Shown in pieces: positions 16,546 through 29,400 of a stretch of DNA of 46,775 nucleotides. The position numbers were made by a program, and so were the translations under genes. Under the pieces are notes generated by a model. The model was not told the DNA's origin, did not search any database, and saw only the letters and a list, made by a program, of their open reading frames with translations. Numbering within the stretch: position 1 is the stretch's first letter; each line of letters opens with the position of its first letter. This DNA is from Clostridium sp. 26_22. GTDB taxonomy: Bacteria > Bacillota > Clostridia > TANB77 > CAG-508. Location of the stretch: NCBI GenBank assembly GCA_001916005.1, contig MNRP01000046.1, positions 1-46,775 of the forward strand, read 5' to 3'.

Positions 16546-17490
16546 TTATAGAATTTTTAGTAACATTTTATTTAATGTAGATAAATCTGTTGCTGTAATA
16601 TTATTGTTTTCATCTAAGTCGGCTGCTAACTTATATTCATTTTCTAATTTTGTTGTTTTTAAAATTGTTTGGTTTATTGTTGATAAGTCTGTTGCCGTAA
16701 CTTTTCCGTCTCCATTTAAATCTCCTGATACTGCTATTTTCAATTCTATTTTTTCTTTATCTTTTGTTACTGTTAATTTCATGCCTGTTCCGACATACTC
16801 TTCTTCTGTTAATTTTGTTCCATCTTCTTTTGTTACTGTTATTTCTCCATTTGTTTTTAAATTATTTATATAATCTTTTAACTTTGTTTCTTTTGTAATT
16901 CTTGATATATATTTATCTCCATCTTCATAATCTTTTATATTGTTTTCACCAATTTTGTATTTTTCTGTTGATAAATATAATTTTTCTTCATCATTATTTT
17001 CAGCAAATGTTTCTGTGACATCACCAAATTCTATTGTTTTGTCATCATTATAAGAATAACAATTTCCATGACTAACTTTAAACTTTGTTGTACTTATATC
17101 TTCAATATTGTCCAATACTTTTAGTTTTAGTTTACAAAGTTCTGTTACCTCAGTGTCTTCATCAAATTCGACTACTATTTTGTTGGCTTTATTACTATAA
17201 CTAAAGTAACTTAAAGTATCTTCATTTAAACTATTTGAAAAATCTTTTGATGTAACTTCTTCAAATATTTCTTTGTCATAATCTATATATGCTTCAATAT
17301 ATGATATTTTATTTTTCATATTTTTCAAACTAATTGTTAATTCTATTGTTTTGTCCTTTTCATAATTAGTCATATCTTTAGTGATTTCTATATATGGTTT
17401 TTCTTCTGTGGCTTTTGAATATATGAATGGCGTCATTATTATTGCTAATACAACAACTAGTACTATAGTAGTTTTAAATATTTTATTCAT
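16546..17490 (-). CDS. Cohesin-dockerin adaptor protein
   Basis: 314 residues. A signal peptide or membrane segment (5-25) is followed by a cohesin-like domain (about 32-150: DKTIELTISLKNM, YIEAYIDYDKEIFEEV, ELCKLKLKVL). Then comes an X-like module (about 165-245: LYLSTEKYKIGENN, then VGTGMKLTVTKDKEK) and a dockerin (about 252-314) with loops DLNGDGKVTATD and DLDENNNITATD, each followed by LSTxNxxxLK. With a receptor module at one end and a ligand module at the other, it can chain onto other cohesin proteins. Its GGGGGTG site lies inside the last codons and stop of the giant adhesin gene (3-bp gap), so the two are translationally linked. The dockerin closely matches that of the long linker protein, implying the same cohesin target. 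Confidence 0.88.
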   Translation of the reverse strand: MNKIFKTTIVLVVVLAIIMTPFIYSKATEEKPYIEITKDMTNYEKDKTIELTISLKNMKNKISYIEAYIDYDKEIFEEVTSKDFSNSLNEDTLSYFSYSNKANKIVVEFDEDTEVTELCKLKLKVLDNIEDISTTKFKVSHGNCYSYNDDKTIEFGDVTETFAENNDEEKLYLSTEKYKIGENNIKDYEDGDKYISRITKETKLKDYINNLKTNGEITVTKEDGTKLTEEEYVGTGMKLTVTKDKEKIELKIAVSGDLNGDGKVTATDLSTINQTILKTTKLENEYKLAADLDENNNITATDLSTLNKMLLKIL

Positions 17491-17493
17491 ATT

Positions 17494-20400
17494 CTACACC
17501 CCCATTCCACTGTTATCATCATTTGCTAATCCTTGTCTTAGTACTGTTAAGTCTGATGGTCTTATTTTTCCGTCTAAATTTACATCTAATGATAATCTCT
17601 TTTCTATTGTATCAAATCTAATTGAATCATCTTTGCTTATAAAGTTACTTGCATTTGTTTTATCTGAACCGTCCAAACTTCCATTGCCATTTACATCACC
17701 TAATACTATTGCAATAATTTCAATTTTTTGATTTCCCTTTGTTAATACAATTTTCATTCCAGTTCCTATTAAATCTCCATTTTCTAGTATTGTATTGTCT
17801 TGTTTTATAACCTCTATTTTATCAGCATTTGTTGTAATATGATTTTTTAATTCTTCTAGGTTTGTTCCTTTATTTTCTTCTGAGTTTTTCATTGCTCCTA
17901 TTGCTGGCTTAATTCCAAATATATATTTATCTCCATTTACATATTCATTTGAATTTGTATCTGTTGCATAATCATTTTCATTTGAAATTTTATATTTATC
18001 AGATTTCAAGTATAGTGCTTCTTCCCATATCGCATATAGAGTTATATCTTGATTTAATGTAAATGTATCTCCTGGTTTAAATTGTGCTACTGTTCCATTT
18101 GGTAATGTTGCCCAACCTTCAAATGTATATCCTGTTCTTGTTGGTTCTGTTGTACTTAATGCTATATCAACATCTTTGTCTTTTATTTGATCTTCTGGTA
18201 CAACTGTTCCTTCTCCATTATCATTAGCGTCATAATGTATTGTAAATTTATTCTGTTCTGCTGGGTAATTTATAACATCAACACTAAATCTTACATTAGT
18301 TTCGCTAGGTGTTTGTGTATTTATTCTTAAGTATTTATCATTGCTTGATGTTGCATCTGCAATATAAAGTTTTCCATCTTCCTCGTGTCTTACAAATTCT
18401 AAAGTTAATGTTAATTCTTCATCAATTTTTGCATATCCTTCTGGAGCAACAATTTCTTTAATAACATATGTATATGTTCCTGGTTTTGATGGTAGTTTCA
18501 TGTGTGTTAATCTTACTTTATAATCTTTATCTTGTTCGATATAACAATAGTCTAGTTTTCCAGGTCCTAATTTTGTTTCTGAGGTTTCTGTATATACTGA
18601 TGTGTTGTAATCATCTGGTAATGCTACTTTATAGATTGCTGTTTGTGGAATTGCTTCATTTGTATTTCCATCAACTTTTGTAAAGTCTAATGAATATTCA
18701 TCTTCTTGTATTTTATCGTCAACATCATTTCCTACATTTAATCCTATTAATTGTTTTGTTATCTTTGATATTGTTACATTATGCTCTTCATCTTCTGATA
18801 CTGTTGAAATTATAATTTTTCCTGCTGAATCTCTTTCAAATGTAACTTCCAATTCTACTGGTTCGGCTAATTTTTCATATCCTTTTGGTGCTTCTATCTC
18901 TGTTAATATTAATTTATATTTTCCTGTTTCTGTAGGCATATCTATATTGTCCATAATAGCTTTACCATTTTTATCTGTAAATATGTTTTCAATTGTATTT
19001 TTATAAATTATTTGTCCCTCTTCGTTTTCTTTTTGTAATTCAGCTCTGAATTCAGCTTGGTCTTCTGTAATACGTTTGTTACTTGCTGTTGAATATTTAT
19101 TTACTATTAATGTAAATTTATCATCAGCTTGAACATCTACTGGTTTTAAATAAACTTCTGTATAATCTTCATTTGTTGTGAAGTTTACATCTCCGCTTAT
19201 TTCTTCTATTTTTCCAGTATTTGCATCTCTATATAGTCTTATTTGTCTTAATGTATCTATTGCAAATCCATCTGGTGCTTCTAATTCTTCAAGAGTTATT
19301 GTTATATAACCATAACCATTGAATGTTAATCCTCTAATTATACCATCTTCGTCTGTTACATCTGTCCAAGTTGTATATTCAATTCCAGCTTCTTCTTGAT
19401 TTACTGTTATTTTATATTTAGCTCCTGCTAATACTCTATTATAAGCTTCTTCATCAATTTCTGTATCCATAGCATGTTTTTCAACATATACTGTATATCC
19501 ATTTAACATTTTTGTATTATATACATTAATTGTTATTGTTCTATCTTTTGTTTTTTCGATACTTATACTTGCATTATCTTGTGAAGATAATAGTTCATAG
19601 TACTTAATATAACCATTAGAGTCATATTTTACTTCTATTTGAATATCTTCGATAGCTTTATATTTCTCTGGTGTATTTTGATGTATTGTATAAACTATTG
19701 TTTTTCCAGCATAAGCTTTTCCAACATTTGCTATTGTTTGTCCATTTTCATCTGATAATGGTGTTGTAACATCAATATCTGTTAAGATACTATCTGTTGC
19801 AGTTTGAATTTCAGCTGTAATATTGTAGTTTACTCCTTTTATTACTCTTTCTGTTTCTTGTTTTGATGCTTTTTCTGTTGTTGTTATATCAAATACAACT
19901 TGTGATTCATTTAATATTTTAATTGTTATTGTTCTATTTGAATTATCAACTATAACATTAAATCCATCATTTTGTACTACTGTAAATTCAGCTGTAGGAT
20001 CATCATCTAATTGTGGTACATATTTTGTTGATATTTGAATATTTCCATCTGTATGTTGTGAACCATAAACATATCCTTTTGCTGTTCCTTTTTGACTTAT
20101 TTCTATGTTTATTGTTCCTTCATAATCAATATTATCAATATATGTTAATCCTCTTTCTACAATTACAGGCGCATTACTATCTTCTGCATTTATTTGTTCA
20201 TCTGTATAATTCTTTCCATCTATTCCTAAATTTGATGTTTGAGATATTGAACCATTACTAGCTGATGCTCCTGTTTTTGGTTCTACTGTTATCAAGTTTC
20301 CTGTTGTTGCATCTGTTATGTTCATATATATACTTGAACCATTAATTCTCTTTCCTGTTTCTGCATCTTCAGTTACTACTTTTACTGTGTAAGCTGGTGA

Positions 20401-23400
20401 TACATCTCCATTATATATGATTGCATATATGTTATGACAATTATAATAATTATCTTCCATAACTGCATTTAATCTACTTTGTTTACTTGATACTTGATTT
20501 GATATTCTTCCATATTGGTCAAATGTTACTGTCATTGTTAAATCAACAATTGGATTGTAACCTTCTGGTGGATTTATTTCTTTGAATGTATATTTCCATA
20601 TTTGAGATTGTGGAGCAACTCCTAACTCAAAACTTAACATACCATTTTTATCTGTTGTTTTATTTTCATCTGTTGTTAATGTTATTGCTTCTCCAATTTC
20701 TGCTCCGTTATTGTCAACTTGTTGTGCTATAACTTCAAATTCTGTATCTTTTAATCCAACTTTTGAATTAATATCTTGTTTTAATACTGTTAAAGTTGTT
20801 TTTGTTTCATTTTTAAATGTAACTTCTATATTTCCATATGTTTCATCAACTTTTACTATTGCATTTGTTGTTGTAGCATTTTTGTCATCAACATAACCTT
20901 CACTTTCAGAGTCTAAATTCAAACTATATATATCTACACCTTTTTGTAATTTTATAGATACTTTATTATTTATATCTGATTTATAGCCTTCTCCTATTTG
21001 ACGTTCAGCAATATTAATTGTTATTTCTCCAGATTGTGTTAAATCTTCTATTGTTGTTATTCCATTTTCATTTGTTTGTTCTGCTGAATATGATTCTCCA
21101 TTTATACTTACATCATATTGAGTTCTTTCAATTCCTAATCCTGCATAATTTATATCTTCATCTTTAATTATCAAGTTATATGCATTATCATTTGGAATTG
21201 TTGCTTTAAAATGTACTCTTTGTCCGTTAATTATCTTAATATTACCATTTGTAGCAATTTCTAATTGTGTTTTTGTATTTAGTATTCCATTATTATTTGC
21301 AACTTGATTACATGAAGCAATACTTCCATCTGCATTATATCTGATTATAAATACTACATCTTCCATACTTCTATATGAAGTTGGTGTCTCTTTTTCATGT
21401 ATTGTATATTTTATTGTTTTACCACTTAATGATGTATTAAATGTATCTATTGATGTTATAACAACTCCATTTGTTTCTGTTACAATATCTGTTACTGTGC
21501 TTTTTCCTGAGTTAATATCTGTTTTTGTTATTTCAAAAGATACTCCTGCCATAGCTGAATTTGTTGTTTTATCATATTTGTATATACCCATTTTTATATC
21601 CTTCGGCATATTCATTATTTGCATTGATATTTCTCTAGTATTCATAAAATTACTAGAATCAAAATTATTAATTACATCATTTCCTTTTATTATTTTATAA
21701 TCTTCTATTTTTCCAGCTTCGTTGTATTTTACTTGTAATTCAATCTTTGTTGTATTTGCATAATATTCATCAATTGTATTTGTTTGTTCTATATAATAGC
21801 TTACAGTTTCATTTGGATATACTGGTCCTGCTATTACATTTGCATAACCTCTGCTGTCTGTTTGTGGATTACCTGCTGCAACATCACCTTTGCTACTTGT
21901 AACTTTAAGATATGCATCTTTCAAACCATAACTTTTATAAAATTTATCAATTACTTGTAAATCTAAATTAAATGATGGTTTATTTTTTATATTTATTGTT
22001 AAATCTGGTGTTGTTTTATTTATTTTTTGTGTATCTTCAACAGTATTTACTGGTTCAAAGTAATCACTATCTGATTTTACATTATTTTTTGAGAAATTAC
22101 CTTTATCATTAAATGTTATGTAATAATCTATTGGTTTTGATATTGGGTAATAACCTTCTGGTAATCTTGTTTCAGATAAAGTATATTTTACTGTTGTATC
22201 TTTATATACTTTTCCTAATACTGTCATTTGTTTTGCATTTATAGATGTTTGTAATCCTTTATTAGATGTGACATTAAATCCGGCTGATAAATTATTTATA
22301 GTATTATCATAGTAGTCTACTTTATTTAATGTTACTTGTAGTTTTCTACTATATAGCATATTTATATAAACATTTCCTGTTGCTGAATCCCATGAAATAT
22401 TTGCAACATTGTCATCTCCCCATAAATCTGCTTTTAGTGATTGTACATTAGAGATTCTACCATTACTATCATATGTTATATCTAATTCTGTATAATAATC
22501 TGATTCGTTTCCACTTCCACCAAGTCCTGTATTTGCCATATCGCTTGGGAAGAAGTAACCATTGTAGTTATTTCCTATTCTTGAAGAAGCTATTATGTAT
22601 TTATTTACATTATCATTTGTTGCAGCTCCCCAATAATTCCATGAAGCTTTTCCATCTGAATTTGTATCTCTGAATGATACTGTATTATATTCATATGAAG
22701 TATTTGATACATATGCATTATTTGTAAATGGATACAATCTGATATTAGCTATTGGATTATTTGATATATCATCCACTGCTTTTACACTTATTTTTGTTGT
22801 TAATGCATAGCCTATATAGAAATCAATATTTCTATTTGAACTATCTTTGTTGTAATAATAATTATATTCCTTGATGTTGTTAGCTGATAAAGATGCATTT
22901 CCACTTTCATTCATATATGGTTTAATTATATTATCATCTATTTTTCTAACTATAGAATTGTTATAATCAATTTCTCCATTTTCATCAAATTTTACACTTA
23001 TTATTGCAACTAACTTTTGATTTTCTTTTGTTATGTGTCTATCTACATATTTTTGATAATTCTTTGGTTCTGATTGCTCATATACATAGAATAATCTTGT
23101 ATAATTCTTTTCTATTGGTACAAATAATTCATTTGTATCTTCATAAATAGAACCATCAACTATATGTCCATTTCCATATGTATTTCCTCTTCCTATATAT
23201 CCAGCTTTAACAAATTCATCTTCTTCCCTTGTATTATTCTTTCTTTCTGTTGATACTGTATATTTAGCTCCATCTAATGAAATTGGTTTTCCATTTTCAT
23301 CAACTTCACTTTGGAATGTATAATTATCCATTGCATTTAATTTTAAATCAAACATTGGGAAGAATTTTAAAGTAATATTCAATTTGTAATTTGTATGATC

Positions 23401-26400
23401 TATTAAGTTGTTTTCATCTATTTGAACATATCTTCCATCTACTAGCCAACCTATATATGTGTTTAATCCTGTATTTAATCTTGCATCAGTTATTTTTCCT
23501 TCATCATCAAAAGTTACATTAATTAAACATTGATATGCAACTGTTTGATATTTTGCATCTTGATTGTAGTGTGTTCCTGTATAGTAACCAACATTATTTC
23601 CAGAATTACTTCCATCATAACTATCTAAGTAATAACCACTTTGCTTTGTTTGTTTTGAATTATTCTTTATAACTAATCTTAATGTTCTAGTTCCTGCACC
23701 TTTTGTATATTGTCCCATAGATTCATAATCTTCACCATAAGAAATATCAGGTGTTCCGTTATTATCTCTGTCAGCCCCTGTTAATAATGCCTTATCTCCA
23801 ACTAGTTCATATTTTCCATCTGATACATAATCAGTAGGTATTGTAGAATCTGTCAAGAATGCTTCTACACTCATTCCATTTAATTTTTTATTTACATTGT
23901 ATGTATCAACTGCTGTTAAATGAATTCCAAATTCTTTAATTTCTTCATTATATATTTCCATATTTATTTCAAAGTTATCTTTATCAAATGATGTAATATT
24001 AATTAATTCTCCTCCTTGTGTTGGAGTAATTGCTGATATTTTTCCATCATTATCATATGTAACTTTTATAATTATGTCTTTTTCTTGCCAATTATAACCT
24101 GCAGATTTTTGAACTTCCTTAATTGTATAGTACATATCTTTATTTTCTAATGTTCTATCTAAATATGATGCTGTATAACCATTTATATCTGTGTAAGATG
24201 TTTCTGGTGTTTGAGTTTGATTTACTTTATTTGTTGCTGATGAATTAGAATATACATTTTCAGCATATTTACTTACAATTTGGAAACCAATATCTTTTAT
24301 TTTTGTATTATGGTTTACACTATCTTCTGCTGTTAAGTTAAATTTTAATATTGGATTATTTTTTAATTGTACATTAACTTGGAATTTGTCAACATCACTA
24401 GTCATAGTTTCGCTTTTTGATACACTAGCAATTTGACTAACATTATCCTTATCTTTTAATGTCACATTATTTACATAACCATTTTCATCATATGTAACTA
24501 TAACATCTATGTCTTTTCCTAATGTTTGGTAACCAATTGCTGGTTTAACTTCTTTTATTGTATATGTTACTACTGTATTATCTTTTGTTTTGTCTAAATG
24601 TGCTATTCCCATACCATCTGTATTTGTTATTACACCACTTGTACTTGTAAATGAAACTTCTTGATTTTCACTTGTTGTATATTTAGAAGATACACTATAT
24701 TCAGTTCCCGCTATTTGGGTTGTTCCATCTCTTCTATCTACATTTTCAATGTTCATTTTAAATTCTGGATAATTTAATACTTGTATTTTTACTATTCCTT
24801 TTGTATTACCATTGTATGTTGATGCTGTTGAAGTTTTTGCATATGATACTGTTACAAATCTATTTTCTTCAACATCATTTCCATTGTTATCAACAAGTTT
24901 TGCTTCTGTTATTTCTCTATTTTCGTTATATTTAACTTTTATATAGAATTCTTCTACAGTTGCATAAGAACTTGCTCCTGATGTTTGTTTTACTTTATAT
25001 ATAAGTTCTTGATTTGTTCCTAATATACCTGAATATATTCCTGTTATTCCATTTGCATCTGTTGTCCCAGTTCCTCTATCTCCTCCAGATACTTCTGTTA
25101 CTTCAAAATTTGCACCTTGTAGTTTTGTTGAGTTTTCAAAATAATATAAGTTTGTAATTTCAAATGGTACTTTTGGTTCTACATATATTCTTATTTTTAT
25201 TGCTTTATTACCAGTTATTGTTATAGTATCATCATCTCTATCACTATCTAGAGTTACATCTGTTACTTTTTCGTTTGTGTATGTTACTTTAAATGTCTTA
25301 TCTGACATTTTTGCATAAGAATTATTTATTTTTGTTTGAATTAGTTTATATGTTTTTACTCCATTTTCTAAACAATATCCTACTTGTATAGTTTCTTTTC
25401 CTGTTCCTGGTAATTCTTGAGAATCTGTTATTTTATATTCAGTATCTCTTAATACTGCATTTGTTATTTTGTCAACAGTTTCTACATTTACTACTAATGG
25501 GTCTTGATGATCTAATAAGATTTGTATATTGATTTTTCCACTTGTCTCTAAGTTTTTAATACTCCATATTCTTCCATAATTAGCATCTGTTTGTGCATTC
25601 ATTGTGCTATCAATATCAACATTACCTGAAACATCAAATACTACATTTACTTTTATTGTATTTTTAAATGGTTTATAATAATCTGCTACCTTATTTGATG
25701 TTATTGTGTATGTTATTGTGCTGTTTTCTATATTTCCTCCAACATTAACTAATCCATTTCCATTAGAATCTGTTATTACTGTTTTTTGGGCACCTAATGA
25801 ACTCTCTACTTTAAATCCATAACCATTTATTCCATTTAATGTTGTAGAATCAACTGCATTAATATTAAATTCGAATTTATCTAAAGAATAATCTGTTAAT
25901 GTTACTAAATAGTTACTCTTTGTTGTTCCTGCTGATGTAGTTGTTGATTGTTGTTTTTCTAATTTTAATCTGTTTGCTGAGTATGCTTGATCTATTTGTT
26001 CTAAAACAACTTCTCCATCATCAGTAATTTGTTTTACTTCTAATGTTTCAGCATTTGTATTTACTCCATAACCAATTGGAGCTGTAGTTTCTGTTATATA
26101 AATTAAGCTTCCTACATTTACAGATAATCCTGTTAATTCTATTGCAGAGTTTTCATCTCCATTATCAACTTTAACATGTTTTCTAACTACTGTTGTATCA
26201 GGATTTACAACTTTTATATCATATTCTGCTCCTGTTAATTCATTTCCTGTATTATTTTGTTTCTTTAAGTCTAATGCTAGATTTCCTACTTCATCATAAT
26301 TTGTATATAAATCTAATGTAATATTTGCTAAATATACACCTAAAGAATCTTCTTCTGCTCTTCCTTCACTATTATCTCCTGCACTTGAAAATGTTTTACT

Positions 26401-29400
26401 TTTTACTAGTCTATTTCCATATATTGTTTCAACATTTGTTAATAAAATTCTATTGTCTTTTTCTCTAAATATTAATCTTAATTTTACAGTTGTTCCATTT
26501 TTTACTGTATCTTGTGATGGATCATTATTCTTTCTTGATAATTCAGATATTTCTAAATCATAAATTATTTCATCATTCTCTGCTCCTTCTTTTCCTATAT
26601 TTGGAACTCTTATATAATCATTATGTGTTTTATCTTCTAAGTAACTCTTATAATCATATGCAATTGTTCCTGCTGAACCTTTTTCACCTGTTGTCTTTTT
26701 GTCATTTAATGCCCCATCAGTTTTGTCTTTTAAAATATTTGATTTTATATTAACTAAAACTCCATCTACATATGCTCCATTTGTATCAAGTTTATTTATT
26801 GTTAAATTTAGATAAGTATCTTCTGCTGTTCTCTTTTTGTTTAAATGTTGATATACAATTGTTGATCCACCATTTATATATGCTCCTTGATTTGGTTCAT
26901 TAACATTAGTTTGTCCTCTATCATATGGAGATTGTGATGTTATATTTGTTAATCCATTATTTCTAAAGCTTAGATATATTTCTTGTGTTGTTGTGTCAAT
27001 AGTATATCCTGCACTTGCTCCAACTTGTTGTACATATATTCTTACTTGATCAGCTTTTACAATTCTTGTAGATAAGTTTCCGCTAGTATTTGTTTGTCTT
27101 TCTTTTATTGTTTTTGTTCTTGTTACACCATTAATATCCCATTCAATATTAATATTATATTTTGCTCCTTCAAGAGCTTTACGAGTATCGTCTTTATCAT
27201 TCAATTGTACCCTAAAATCTACCGTGTTATCTTCTATTAATTTATAACCAACTGTTATAAAACATGTATATTCCATACTTGTTTCATTAGTTACTTTTGA
27301 ATAGTAGTCTTTTATAATAGTTTGATTATCTATAACATTTTCATCTACTATATAACCTTCTCCATCAAATACCAAATTAAATCCGATATGATCTGCAACT
27401 TGCTCAACATCATATTCTTTTGGAACACTTGATTTATCTACTATTAATGAATATCTGTGTTGTCCTTCTTCTTTATTTTCTATTGTAAATGATAATTCAC
27501 CATTTTTATCTGATACTGCTGGTCCATATTGAATTTCTGTTTCTGTATCTTTCAAATAATATATAACATTTTTTCCAACATCAACATCATTTTCATCAGC
27601 ATCTACTAAAGATACTCTTACTATATTTTGTTTATTTTTCTTTGTACTTGTTAAATTTACAATTATATCTTCTTGGCTTGTACTTTGTTCTACATTTAGA
27701 TTTTCTGTTTTATACCAAATTGTTATTATATTATTATTTCTGTCAATTGTTAAATTTTTTGAAACTGTATCTGCAACATATCCAACTTTTGGACTTTGTT
27801 CTGTAATTTTAATATTTAAATTACCACTTCCATAGATTTTTGTGTTTATTTGACCATCTTCATTTGTTGTTACATATTCATTTCTAACTTGGTTATTTGA
27901 ATTTGTTGTAGAAACCAAATATGTTACACCTTCTAGTTTTGTTCCATCTTTATCATCACTTAAATTTATTTGTAAATTAAATGGATTTGTTTTTAAGCTT
28001 TCATCTTTTACTGTAATCAAAACATGATTTTCTTTATCTGTACATACTTCTGTATCTATATTTGGATTAAATTGTTTTGATATTTTTGTTATTATTCCAT
28101 CTTTATATGTTATTTCTATTAATGTTAAATTTGTTACTTCATACATGTCTGGTGCTGATACTTGTCTTAAAATATAATTGTATGTTCCATCTTTTGTCAT
28201 AACTGTTGGAGAAAAATGTAATATTCCGTTTTCATCAGTTTTACCTGCTAACACATCCATTTCATATTTGTTATTTAATTTTGGTTGTATTAATTCAAAT
28301 TCACAATCAGACACTGTTGTTTGGTCATTTCCATTTTCAACTGATTTTATTTCAAAATCTATTCTTTGTGCATTAATAGGCATTATGACTTCAACACTTC
28401 TTTTTTCTTCATTTACAGTTCCATTTACATTAGATTCATGATTGTCAAATACAAGTTTTCTTGTTGTCTTATTATTTGTTATATCAAATGTTATAGGATC
28501 TGTTGAAATATAACCTGTTTTTACTTCTGTTGGTGAAACTGTATATGTTATTGTTCCATCTCCTCTTAATGCTCTTGCATCACTTGCTGTAATAGTTATA
28601 TATCCATCATTATCTGTTTGTTTAGTAATATCACAAACTACTTCTCCTGCTTCATTTTTTCCTTCTACTTTTACAGTTGCTCCGTCTACTGCTAATTTAT
28701 TATTAGCTTCATTTACTGCTTTTATTTTTAAATCGTAACCTTGACAAATTTTTATAACTGTTGATTCTGTATTTTCTCTTGCATCTGTTCCTTCTAATTG
28801 TTTTTTATCTGTAGAATTTTTATATGTATTGTATTTTATATTTTGTGTTTTGTTTGTGTATAATTCGTTAAATATTACACCTGCATCTATATCTACATTT
28901 GATTTCAAGGTAACTTTAAATGTTAATTTTTCTGTTTGTGAAAATTTCATTTCTTCAACATTCCATGTATAACCATTTTCTGTTTTTTCTACAGTTCCTT
29001 TTGTTGTCTTAAAGTCTGAAATATCAAAATAATTTAAAATTTCATCTGAGAAAACATTATTTACTTCTACATTTCTTATTGTTTTATTCAATTCATCATA
29101 TATCAAATCAAAATCTAGTACTTTTGCATTTGTAATTTCTTCTGCTGAAACTTCACTTGGTAAAACATATACTTCTCCTGCTGTTGCTACTCCATTGTTT
29201 ATGTAAGATGTACTTGTCATATCAACTAAGATTGATATAATTTGTAAGTTTTTATCATTTTCCATTAATTGTTTCATTTTTTCTGAAACTTCATCTGTTG
29301 AATCTGTAAAAACAATTATGTACTTATTTACAGTATTTTTTGAATCCAATGGTGTTGTAAATGTCTTATATGCATTATCTAAACCAATGTTACTATCACT

